From NCBI RefSeq assembly GCF_003945595.2, contig NW_024104293.1:1-64000 (forward strand): 64,000 bases of DNA. Reading direction: 5' to 3'. This stretch comes from Pipra filicauda (taxonomy: Eukaryota; Chordata; Aves; Passeriformes; Pipridae). Position numbers and translations under genes: made by a program. Numbering within the stretch: position 1 is the first letter of the stretch; each line of letters opens with the position of its first letter. Shown piece by piece: positions 1-10,608 of the stretch. The notes under the pieces are model-generated. The model was not told where the DNA came from. It searched no databases and saw only the letters and a program-made list of their open reading frames with translations.

Positions 1-504
1 GGGGGGCGCGGAGAAGGGGAAGCCTGGACAGTGGGGACATCTGGGATCCCAAAGACAACAAGGTGGAGAACCTGGAGAGGGGGAATGTCTGGGAATGTGG
101 CACCTCAAAGGCAAGAATCAGAGAAAGGACTCTTGGGGCCCCCAACACTCCCAGCATTGCTAAGTGGGACCCCAGCATGCCAGACAAGGGGGACTCTCTG
201 AACCCCAGAGGGGAGAGACTAGAGAGAGGGAACTTCTGGGAGACATTTTTGGGGCTATTGTTTGAGATATTTTGGAGTATTTTTCAGCTGAATCTCAACT
301 GTTTTGCAGTTTAGGGGGGCAGGAGTCTTCTCGCTATTTTTGCGGGGATTATTGCCTGAATCTCAGTGGTTTGGGTTTTTCTGGGCTGAATCTTGCTGTT
401 TTGGAGGTTTTTGTGGTCACAGGATCCTGGTGAGTTCTAGAGATGGACTTGGGCAGGAGGAACCCCCAAGCCAACGTGCTCAGCCCTTGTTTCCCCCCCA
501 TCAG
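1..504. other. 5' flank of zinc-finger pseudogene, no gene seen
   Basis: I see no convincing exon here. The stretch is moderately GC-rich and ends in a pyrimidine tract and AG that act as acceptor for the next exon. It probably holds intron or 5' flank of the zinc-finger pseudogene. Confidence 0.4.
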
Positions 505-1332
505 GATTTGTCCTTCCCAAAGCTTGAGCGGATGGAGGAGGAGGCTGCGATGAAGAGGAAGATGCCTTGGGCCCCCCAGGCAGGCGAGGAGGAAGTCAGT
601 GTCCCTTTGGGCGGGTGTTGTGCTGGCTCTGTCAGCCGAGCATGGCCCCGGCTGCAGGACAACCCCGCTGGCGCCGCCGTCCTGCTGGGGCCGGAGTTGG
701 GGGGATGTCCTTGGCCTTCCCTATGGGCCGGAGGCAAATCCCTCCCTGTCCTTCTTGCTTCCTGCCCCAGGCCCCGAGCTGAGGACGGAGAGCCCGGAGG
801 ACAAATCCCCCCATGAGACCCTGGTGGGAGAGGCCGTTTTGAAGGGCTCCCCGGCACAGGAAGGCAGTGGGGAGGAAAAGGGCCGGAGATCCCCCCGCAG
901 GAGGGGCTCCAAAGCCAGCCCAGGGTGCTGTGAGGAGGAAAGAGCCAGCCTGTGTGGGGAAGGCGGCTGGACCTTGAGTGGGAGCTCTGACCTGCTGGTC
1001 CCTGATCAGCCTCCCAGCAGGGAGAAGCCCTTCAAGTGCTTGGGATGTGGGAAGAGCTTCAGTGGCAGCTCCCACCTGATGCAGTACCAGCACCTCAACA
1101 CCAGGGAATGGCCGTACACGTGTGGGGAATGTGGGAAGAGCTTTCAGACCAGCTCACATCTCTTCCAGCACCAGCGGACGCACACGGCTGAGAGGTCCTT
1201 CCACTGCACCGACTTCAACCGGAACACCCACCGGCTCTTCCACACGGGGGAGAGGCCCAGAAGTGTGGGGAGTGTGGGAAGAGCTTCCACAAGAGCTCTG
1301 GCTTGACCAGACACCAACGGACCCACCAGTAA
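505..1332 (+). pseudogene. C2H2 zinc-finger protein pseudogene (expanded passerine ZNF family)
   Basis: C2H2 zinc-finger proteins bind DNA in the nucleus, usually as transcriptional repressors. The first exon (505-583) carries a start at 532 encoding MEEEAAMKRKMP, the acidic/basic leader seen in the large passerine ZNF family. The second exon begins at 771 after CCCCAG and encodes a spacer with RRRGSK, then finger repeats. Finger 1 (about 1033-1100) has both zinc-binding histidines replaced (Y and N). Finger 2 (about 1114-1180) is complete: C-x2-C-x12-H-x3-H. Finger 3 is shortened and lacks its cysteine pair. Near 1257 the frame shifts, and a fourth finger continues in another frame until TAA at 1330. 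A further finger fragment follows the stop. The exon 1 donor reads AG|GCGAGG, a GC rather than GT donor. Two broken fingers plus a frameshift make this a pseudogene. Confidence 0.8.
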
Positions 1333-2640
1333 GGGAAACCCTGCAAGTGCTCCGACTGCAGGAAGAGCTTTGGCCGCTCCTTCCACCCCAAATGTACCCC
1401 CTGATGGGGAGGCACCCCCTGGAGTCCAGTGACTGTCACTCCATCCCTTCCGACCACAAAGGGCCAGTCCATTTTCACAGGGGCAGGTTCTTCCAGCAGA
1501 ACCTTTCTGGGGGTGTGTGCGGAGACTCCTGCCTTGGCTGGGGACCCCCCAAGGTCACTGCTGGAGGTTGAGAGTAGAGATCTCCCCACCAGCGTTGGTC
1601 TGGGGCAGTTCCATACAACTCTTGTTAAGAATTCTTGCTTTTGTGCCAGCTGTAGTAGAATTGCTTCAACAATTGCTTTAGTGTAGAGCCCTGTCCTATC
1701 TTATCCTGTACTCCTGGTAGTTTTAGTGTCTCTATTTTGCAGGAAATAATTGTGATGAAGATCTTCTGTCTGATCATTTGCATCTCTAAATAATTTATTT
1801 TTACCCATAGATCTGTTTTGCCATCATTAAAATCACGGGGGACCAAAGTGATTCAGTCACACTTCTGTAATTCCTCTAAAGTGGTGGCATAATCCAGGGC
1901 TGATTGGATCCAGCAGCCCCCAGCACCCCACAGGAAGTGTGGAGCTCAGGGGGCCAACCCCCTTGTGCTCAAAGACCCCCATGGGACCATCAGACTCACC
2001 AGACCGGCCTCCCTTTTCCACCCTTCTCCCTGTTCCTCCCACTTTCCCACTGTCCCCTCAATCCCCAATTTCTGCCGTGAACAGTTTTGGGTCCCAACCC
2101 CCACTGTTTGCCCCCTCTCCTGTGGGCACTGAAGGAGAAAATGAGGCTGCACACACAGAGTTCCATTGCGGGCCTTGTCCGCCCATCTTTCCGGCGTCCC
2201 CCTTTCATTGGGGTTCCTTTGGGAACAGTGCCTGGGGTTCTGTTCAATTTATTATTTAATGAGTTAACTTTTATACAGTTTAGTTTTTTCCGGGTACGTG
2301 CTTACAACAAGGTGATTGGATAGCTCAGTCTGTGCACGCGTACCACGCCTTCGGTCCGTTGGTTCTGGTGCTCTGTCCACGCAGCCTGACATCATAGGGC
2401 CACCCAAAGTCCCTCCTATTGATCCGCCCTTAGGGACTTTCCGAGATCTTGCAGGTGTTCCTTTATCTCCAGTTTTCCCAAAACTTTCAACCATAAACAC
2501 AGGATTTTCTCATACCTACGACTATAAACATATAGCTAACAAGTATAAACATTGCATAGTTTCACAGAGTTTGTAAGTATAAACACAGAGCTTTCACACA
2601 GTTTGCAACCTCCAAAGTCGTGTCAAGCAAGGCCTAGTGC
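1333..2640. other. Intergenic; decayed finger fragment, then no recognised gene
   Basis: From 1333 to about 1402 a broken finger-like stretch (CKCSDCRKSFGRS) continues in frame after the TAA, so the ancestral gene was longer. The rest is mixed sequence with an AT-rich part at about 2480-2600 in which the word TATAAACA recurs. It may be old LTR material, but I cannot assign it. Confidence 0.4.
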
Positions 2641-2649
2641 TTCTTAAAA

Positions 2650-3415
2650 ACCATCATACATTCCCATTGGTCAGTTACCATGGCAACCGTCATACATTCC
2701 TGTTTCTACAGTCAGTTACTGGCAACCGTCATACATTCCCATTGCAATGGTCAGTTACCATAGCAACCGTCACACATTCCCACTGCTACGGTTGGTTACC
2801 CTGGAAACCATAACAAATTCCCATTGCTACAGTCAGTTACCTTGGCAACGATCATATTTCCCACTGCTATGATCAGTTACCATAGCAACCATCATACATT
2901 CTCATTGCCATGGTCGGTTACCATGGCAACCATCACACATTCACATTGCTATGGTCAGTTACCATGGCAACCGTCATACAGTCATGTTGCTATGGTCAGT
3001 TACCATGGAAACCATCATACTTCCCACTGCTATGGTTGGTTACCATGGAAACCATCACACATTCCCATTGCTGTGGTCAGTTACCATGGAAACCATCATA
3101 CTTCCCACTGCTATGGTTGGTTACCATGGCAACCATCATACACTTCCACTGCTATGTTCAGTTACCATGGCAAGCATCATACATTCCCATTTCTACGGTC
3201 AGTTACCATGGCAACCAGCGTAAATTCTTATTGCTACAGTCGGTTACCATAGCAACCATCATATATTCATGTTGCTATGGTCAGTTACTATGGCAACTGT
3301 CATAAATTCTTATTGCTACTGTCGGTTACCATAGCAACCATCATACATTCACGTTGCTATGGTCAGTTACCATGGCAACCATCACACATTCCCATTGCCA
3401 TGGTCAGTCACCATG
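2650..3415. repeat. 41-bp minisatellite, about 19 units, each with an X-box-like palindrome
   Basis: A head-to-tail array with a period of about 41 bp. Each unit carries a spacer resembling CATACATTCCCATTGCTATG followed by GTCAGTTACCATGGCAACC. The core GTTACCATGGCAAC is a near-palindrome that fits the RFX-family X-box consensus (GTNRCC, short spacer, RGYAAC). Units vary mainly in the spacer and at a few core positions (GGCAAC, AGCAAC, GGAAAC). The regular phase keeps all three frames partly open, so conceptual proteins from it mean nothing. It is not a CRISPR array because no unique spacers separate the units. Confidence 0.9.
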
Positions 3416-6400
3416 GTGTCCTGGTTAGGGAGCAGGAGGGGCAGTTTAGCTCTTTGTGGGTGTGACCAAGTTATTTATCCTGTACCATCCATGCCATCCC
3501 TAGGGCTGTGCTTTCAGCAGGAAAAGCCGGGGCTCTGCACCACAACTGCTCCATCCTGCCCCGCTCTCTGCAGGGCAGGGACTGTCAGCATCACTCCTGC
3601 GCTCCCCGTCCTCTGCCCCGCTGCTCCCCCTCACGTTTTCCCCAGATTGGGACGATGGACCTTTGGTGCTGAAAGGGGAAACCACGACGGGCCGTGGTGC
3701 TGAACCAAAGCTCTGAGCAGGACGGGGCGGTTGGGGGGCAGCCTCAGCCCCCTCAGCCCTCGGGTTGGGAGGAGAAGAGAGGAGCCAGCGCGGGACTGAG
3801 CCCAGGGAGCGGCTGCGCCACACGGTCACGATGACCCAGCTCCCGGGGCTTGGCTTGTCCTTGGTTCTCCTTGTTGTCGGGCTCAGGGGTTGGACACATT
3901 ACCCTTGGGAGCTCCCCCACCGCATTGCCTTTGTCCGGGGATGCCGCGCAGACACGTCGCTCGGAGAGCACCCGGCATCTTGTCTGTGTGCCCGCTGGTG
4001 ACCCCTTTTTGGGGGTGAAACACCTTCTCTTTCTGGATACTTTTGCTGCTGATATTGCTGTTGTGACTGCGCGTGTCTTATTCCATTGCTCTGTGCTTTT
4101 AGTGAATTGTTATCTCCACCCAGAGTCTCTCATTTTTTGTCCCTCCCTCACCAGAAGGGGTGTGGGAAGGGGAGTGACTGATCTGAATTTTAATTTCCTG
4201 CTGGTGCTAAAAGCAGCACACCTGCCATGCACCAGCCTCGGGAAAGATGGAATGATGCAGTGGGTGCTGGGACCTGCAAACATTGGGATGCACATTTAGC
4301 AAAGGCCACCTGGTCACTCAGCACCGGGGGATGTGCCAATTGGGCTGGCCCTGTCCAATCCAAGTTTTCACCTGCCATAGAAAGGGATAAAGTTCCTGTA
4401 GTGCACATTAAAAACATGCTGGGAACACAGTCTGGGTTATTCCCGCTTCAGGCAAAGGGAAGTGCACCCGTGGGATTCACGTTGCTCAAGGACACGGATG
4501 CACTTGGTGGGTAAGGAGGGAAAGATGGGAAATCCAGTGTGTGCCTCGAAGGGGTTGGATTTTGGGTGAGAATAGCCAAGGAATTCAGTTGTGTTACAGT
4601 GGTAACTCTCTAACACTGCATTCTCACTGCTGTGGCGACTCTTTGCTGTGTCGGGGGTATTACAGTGAAAATCACTGAGAGAAATGAACAATGAGCTTGG
4701 AGGAGACCAGACAAGCACAGCGGTGATGGGACAAGAACTGGCTGCAACAGGCAACAATCCCACAGTAGACAGCATTTTTCCTGCCCTGAAAGAGTATTTT
4801 GGCAGATGGAGCCTAAAATCCTGGACTAAATGAACTCAACAGACTTTCATAGACTAAGCAATGAGATCTGTGGGTTTATATCAAATGATAGGAAAGGTGA
4901 TGGTGGAATGTATTGGAAAGTGTGGGATCTGACACGGTGTAAATGGTGCAGAATAAGGGGTGAATACCAGCCTTGTCTTGGCTGTTCTTCCTAGGAGATA
5001 GGGTTAATCTTCCTATAGATTAACTACAGATTAATGCTGAGATAATTTTCTTCCTAACTAGAGAGGTTATTTTCTTCCTAGTAGCTGGTGCAGGGCTGTG
5101 GTTTGGATTCCATGGGAGAACAACGTTCATCACACACTGATGGTTTGGTTGTGCTTACCCTAATCAAGGACTTTCCAGCTTCCTGTGCTCTGCCAGATGC
5201 ACAAGAAGCTGGGAGGAAGCAGGGCCAGAACAGGTGACCTGGACATTCCAAAGGGATATTCCACACCACAGAACATCATTCCCAGTGGATACATGAGGAG
5301 GGGTTGTGCAGGAGGGGCAGATCACTGCTTGGGGTGTGGGGCATTGAGCAGTGTGTGTGAGCATCACTTGTTCCTCTGGGGTTTTATTTCTTTCTCTCTT
5401 TATTCTGTCTCCCTTGTCAAAACAGTTATTATTACAGTTACTACACTTATTATTATTTTCATACTTTACTTTGTTTCAGTTATTAAATTTTTCTTATCTC
5501 AACCCACGGGTTTTGTCTTTCCTTGACTCTCCTCCCCACGTCAGTGCAGGGGGAGGTCGGAGACTGAGTGAGCAGTTCTGTGGTACTTGGCTGCTCACTG
5601 GGGTTAAACCACACGAAAAGGGAATGCACAGGAGTGGAGACCCTGTTGGGATGTGCTTTGTATTCACAAACTACCCAGCACCAGCTGGATAGAGAAGGGC
5701 CACACGTTATGTCCCTGCAGGGCTGGGATTCACTCCCTGCCCCAAAGGCCCCCAATGTGTCTGAGGAGCCCTGGGTGGTGCCTGTCCCACAACTGCTGGG
5801 AATGGGGACGGGGTCCCTGCACAGGCCCTGTGCTGTCCAGGGCAGCTGCTGCACTTGTGCTGCAGAGCCCTGGCACCTCCCCTGGCACTACAGGCCCCTC
5901 TTTGGCTGTTCAGTCCAGGCTCAGCTGCCCTGAAGTAGGTTCAGCAGTGAAGGGATGTCCAGGAGACAACGGCCATTGTACTCTGAGGACATGTAGAAAA
6001 TACCCTGAGAAAGAACAGGAGAGAGACCTCTCTCCCTGTGCCACCTGACTCCATTTGGTCACCTGAACACCTCTAGGGGCTGCCCTGGACAGAAGGAACA
6101 GTGACAGGTTCCCCTGTCCTACATGTGGGCACCTTCTGCCCCTGAAGTTGGCCAAAGCAGTGTCCCAGCAGCCTCCAAGGAGATCCCACAGCTGCTGCCC
6201 TGTCCCTAGGAACTGCTCCATTGGAGCCTGCAGTTCCCAGCAGGAATCTCGGTCACCTCTGGTCCCTCAGAAGGAACCAGGGCTTTGTGTCCCAGCAGGT
6301 CACTCCTGGCTTTGGTCTTCCTTCATTCCCATGGGAGCTGGGACAAGGAGTCACTGCAGGGGCCTGTTTTGGGCCCACTGAAGTGGGGCAGGAGGAATCC

Positions 6401-6560
6401 CAGCCCATGGGGGTTGTGGAGGGAGCTGAGTGTCCTTCTGGCCCCAGGTCTGCAGAGCCACAAGGAGACACCTCTGTTGACTCAGCTGAGTCCCTTCCCT
6501 CAGTGCAGGTGAAGGAGATCCCTCCTGGGCACTGTCTGGGTTTCCTGTCTAATGATGGGA
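3416..6560. other. Intergenic, no gene recognised
   Basis: I find no supported exon here. A short plus-strand frame from 3831 begins with a hydrophobic, signal-peptide-like run (GLGLSLVLLVVGL) but ends after 56 codons with no domain or splice context. Otherwise this is ordinary intergenic sequence. Confidence 0.45.
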
Positions 6561-8230
6561 CATGAAAAGGGGACTCTTGGACTTACCTGTGTGTCTGTTT
6601 GGAGAAATGACAGTGCTGAAAGAAGTGTCTGTGCCCAGCTGAGAGAAGGCACATCATGATTTCCTTCAGCTGTGTGCCAGCAGGTTCCTCTGGAGCCCCA
6701 GGGACAGCTGGAGGGAGCCCAGAGGGGCAGAGCAAGGGCTGCCTGGGGCTGTTGCTGTGCTGCTGAGCTGGGCCGGGCTCCTGGCACACAGGGAGCTCCT
6801 GGCAAGCAAGAAGAGCTTCAAAGAGACAGCTCTGCTGGTGAGCAGCTCCTCTGCACAGCCCAGCAGGGCTGAGGGCACTGCCTGCAGCACCCAGGGCACA
6901 GGAGAGAAGGCAGGAAGATGAGAGGCAGCCTGGGCTGGGAGGTGACTGAGCTCTCACTATGGGAGACACCTTCCCAGGATTTGAAGGAAGATTTCTCTGG
7001 CTGTAGGAAAGTTCAGCTTCCCTTCCTGGAGGCATCTCCTCAAGCTGGCACATCCCACAGCTTCTAGGATCTTTCAGCAGGACTCTCCCAGTTGCTGCAG
7101 TGCAGGGGAAGTGGCCATATGGCAGAGCAGGGCAGGAGCTGCAGGCAGCAAGGGCAGAGAGGAGAAGGGAGCAGGAGGTTCAAGGGATCCTGGGGTGGGA
7201 GGACAGGGCAGAGCTGCTCAGGGGAGGAACCTTGCCAGCCCTTTGCCACGGTCAGGTTCTGGCTGCAGAGCAGTGCAGGGGAGTTCCTGCAAGTGCCTCT
7301 GCCAGCTGCCAAATGGCAGCAGTGGCAGGAGCTGTCAGGATGGCTCTGCTGGATTTGCTGGGCTGCAGCAGGAGAAGCTGCTGCAGAGCAGGACTTGCTG
7401 CTGCCCCCTCAGAGGCCCAGGGCAAGAAGGTTCCCTGGGCCAGGGCTGGCTGTGGGGTGGGCAGGTGGGGGTGCAGCCAGGGGTGCCCAGGGCTGTGGGG
7501 CAGAGCAGGGTCCTGCCCCAGGGCTCTGTGTGCTGGGGCAGGGACTCTGCTGCCTGCCAGGGTCAGCTCTCAGCCCGGCCAAGGAGCTGCCACGGCCCTG
7601 CAGGGAGAAGGGGGGGGTGGAAGGAGTGACCCCTCAGGGCAGGGCAGGGCAGGGCAGGGCAGGGCCCTTCAGCTGCAGGGTCAGGGCTCCTCAGAGCTTC
7701 AGCTCCACCTCCTCCATTTCCAGGGGCCCTTCTCAGGAAGCACATCCCCCCAGAACACCTCCCCCTTCCCAGCCACCGCAGGGGATCTGGGATCTGCTCT
7801 GCAGCCCCTGCCCAGGCAGAGCTGCCCCTGGGCACTGGGCTGGGGATGGCTCTGGCAGCACTGGCAGGGAGCTGAGCTGGGCACAGGCAGGGGCTGCTGT
7901 CAGGAACAGCTCCTCACCCAGAGACAGGCAGGCAGGGAGAGGGAGCTGCTGCCACAAGTGCTGGCCAGGGGGATGTGGGCCCCTCCCTGCTGTCCCTGTG
8001 GCACAGACCCCTTCCCTGAGCAGCTCCTGCCTGGGCTCCTTTCCCAGCCTAAGCAGAGCCTGTGCCCTCAGGCCCACGGGGGCTGGGCTGTGCATTGCCC
8101 TGCAGCAGCCAGAGCCCAGGCAACGACAGGGCCCTGATTTCCAGCTGTCTCTGAGTGTCCCTCCTCCCTTGGCAGCAGCACCGTGGCATTTCACTGCCAT
8201 TCCCTGCTGCCTGGGCTCTCCTTGTTCTCA
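6561..8230. other. GC-rich, CAG/CTG-rich intergenic block with long chance frames
   Basis: This block is rich in CAG, CTG and GGGCAG words and contains few stop codons, so overlapping frames of 170 to 384 codons stay open in several phases. None shows a domain, consistent splice sites or plausible composition. It holds a short pentamer repeat (GGGCA, about 5 copies, near 7636-7664). I regard it as non-coding low-complexity DNA. Confidence 0.5.
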
Positions 8231-8267
8231 CCATTGGCTTTTCTGAGTCACTGTGGGGTTTGAGGGT

Positions 8268-8316
8268 GGGACAGATTCCTGTGGTGGACAGATTCCTGTG
8301 GTGGACAGATTCCTGA
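8268..8316. repeat. Short 18-bp tandem repeat, about 2.7 copies
   Basis: The word CAGATTCCTGTGGTGGA repeats head to tail at 18-bp spacing and ends in a diverged third copy. Confidence 0.75.
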
Positions 8317-8791
8317 GGGTGCTGCTGTGGGGATGTGTGTGTGGCAGCAAAGTGCCCAAGTGCCCTCCAGGCACCTTCAGGGGATTTAGCTGCTTGCCTG
8401 GGTGTCCTGCAGGGCTGCAGGTGCCCTCCAGAAGGGCACAGCTCTGCCATAGTATCTCTGTGCTGCACAGGATCCCCATGGAGAAAACTCCTCAGTGCTA
8501 AATCCATGGAAATGCTCTGGGCAGCTGCAATCAGCAGTTTGTGTCTCACTCTGGGAGGGGAGAGATGAAAAGGTGAGGGGTGTGTCAATCTGTTCTTTGG
8601 ACATGGATTCCTGGATCTCTGGGCAGTTTCTCTGTAGGGGAACAGTTGAGTGGGATGCTCCTCCAGCTCCAAGCTGCCAGCACAGGGCAGCTGAGCCCAG
8701 GACTGATGGGCAGAGCAGCTCTTCTCTCTGCACTGAGGGACCGTCCCTGTGCCCCTCAGAACCCACAAGACTTGACCTGCAGTGCAATAGG

Positions 8792-9890
8792 AATGTCAGG
8801 GATTTCAAACCTCCACAACCAGGCAGCAAAATTGGCCCTGCAGAAGGGACTCTGTGCCTGTTCTCCCGTGGCTCCAAGGGATCTCTGGGCCTTCACGCCG
8901 GCACCGAGATTTTCTCGAGAAGGGCCTCAGATCCCCGGACCAGTCTGGGACACAGGCAAGATCCCCCTGCATTTATAAATGAGGCCTTGTTGTGGCTTCC
9001 TACCCGTACACGTTGGTGGGTTCCAAAGAAGGGCTCTTGAAATGCCTTTTGGGCTGTCCATTGAAGCCTTGGGACCAAATTGGGCCCCCTGGAGGGACAG
9101 TGCTGTTGGTGCCCCCGGGTTGGGGCACCCCGAGGACTCCAGCGCGCACCGAAAGGATTATTCGGGGAGATCCTCGGGGTGCCCGGCCCTGGGGAGTTCA
9201 AAGCAAGGTCCCTGCCATGGATTCAGGCATTGCTGAGAGTATCCCAGGTGTAGCTGTCCATGCTAGACATGGAGCTCTCTAATGGGCTGTAATTGGGTTC
9301 TAAAAGTGGTGCTCCAACTGCAAAGGAAGTGTGGGATTGGGATTAAGAAACGAGCAGTGAGGGTACAATTGGCTGTTTTCTCTTGAATGCAATGGTAAGA
9401 GCTGCAGGAGTGCCAGGTGTGTGTTCCAGTCCCCAGCATTTGGTTTGCATATGTCCTGCTCAGACACAGGTCCAACTTCCTCAGTCCTTAACACAAGAGA
9501 AGGAGAATTAAGGACTGGCAGTGTTAAGGTGACTGGTGTGACAGGGGTTAAACTGGGAAACATTGGGGAATTCCTCAGTTTCCCTATTTGCCAAACTCAC
9601 CCAAACCTGTGCTAGGAAGAGATTGAGTGGAAAAGTTGAGGCAGAAATGAAATTAAAAACTGGGGATATTGAAACTGTAGTTGCTGGAACTAAATGTGTC
9701 AAAGCAGCAGCTCTTGTTGTGCAGGGAATAACTCCTGTCAGCAGCAAGGTCCCGACTGAAGTGGCAGCTGCAGTTGTTCCTGTGGTGTGGGCCAGTGGAC
9801 TTCCAGGAGAGTGGAAGAGGGCAGAACCTGTAGGTATTACCCCTGATGTGGGATCTGTACGGGTAAGGCAAATAGGGAAACTGAGGAATT
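8792..9890 (+). mobile_element. Inverted partial copy of the class I ERV (terminal repeat plus internal start)
   Basis: On the plus strand this segment matches the reverse complement of the minus-strand element at its right. Bases 8792-9558 correspond to the terminal repeat, here keeping a region with ATTTATAAAT (8971-8980) that the copy at 9.9-10.6 kb lacks. Bases 9560-9860 correspond to internal sequence also found inverted at 12,395-12,715. It abuts the 9,905-10,608 repeat head-on, making a large palindrome with a loop of about 350 bp. Both copies join the terminal repeat to the same internal sequence, so inverted duplication of one element is more likely than two independent insertions. 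Confidence 0.7.
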
Positions 9891-9904
9891 ACCCAGTTTG
9901 TTTT

Positions 9905-10608
9905 TCCCAGTTTAACCCCTGTCACACCAGTCACCTTAACACTGCCAGTCCTTAATTCTCCTTCTCTTGTGTTAAGGACTGAGGAAGTTGGACCTGTGTC
10001 TGACCAGGACATGTGCAAACCAAATGCTGGGGACTGGAACACACACCTTGCACTCCTGCAGCTCTTACCATTGCATTCAAGAGAAAACAGCCAATTGTAC
10101 CCTCACTGCTCATTTCTTAATCCCAATCCCACACTTCCTTTGCAGTTGGAGCACCACTTTTAGAACCCAATTACAGCCCATTAGAGAGCTCCATGTCTAG
10201 CATGGACAGCTACACCTGGGATACTCTCAGCAATGCCTGAATCCATGGCAGGGACCTTGCTTTGAGCTCTCCAGGGCCGGGCACCCCGAGGATCTCCCCG
10301 AATAATCCTTTCGGTGCGCGCTGGAGTCCTCGGGGTGCCCCAACCCGGGGGGCACCCACAGCACTGTCCCTCCAGGGGGGCCCAATTTGGTCCCAAAATG
10401 CAGGGGGATCTTGCCTGTGTCCCAGACTGGTCCGGGGATCTGAGGCCCTTCCCGAGAAAATCTCGGTGCCGGCGTGAAGGACCAGAGATCCCTTGGAGCC
10501 ACGGGAGAGCAGGCACAGAGTCCCTCCTGCAGGGCCAATTCTGCTGCCTGAACTCAGCTCTTCCAAGAAGCCTCTAAGATTCAGCTGGTGAGGTTTAGAA
10601 GCCAGGCA
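9905..10608 (-). repeat. Left terminal repeat of class I ERV remnant (LTR-like)
   Basis: This stretch repeats in the same orientation at 12,721-14,104, where a CR1 interrupts it. Reading on the minus strand it starts near 10,608 and ends with the sequence around GGTTAAACTGGGAAA. Relative to the copy at 8792-9558 it lacks roughly 90 bp around the TATA-like part, joining GGTCCCAAAATGCAGGGGG directly. No poly(A) signal is obvious, so LTR is inferred from its flanking position and duplication. Confidence 0.6.

Noticed and set aside
2824..3305. Repetitive plus-strand frames at the 41-bp array
   Set aside because: Three phases each give a repeat peptide because the unit cycles phase (41 mod 3 = 2) and lacks stops. 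Not coding.
2650..3415. CRISPR-like array
   Set aside because: Units are contiguous without unique spacers and the genome is avian.
3831..4001. Short frame with a signal-peptide-like start
   Set aside because: Only 56 codons from this ATG, no mature domain, no supporting splice sites.
7092..8246. A 384-codon plus-strand frame with two overlapping frames of 345 and 172 codons
   Set aside because: All phases are open because of GC-rich, CAG-rich composition. No domain, no splice or promoter support, and mutually exclusive frames overlap.
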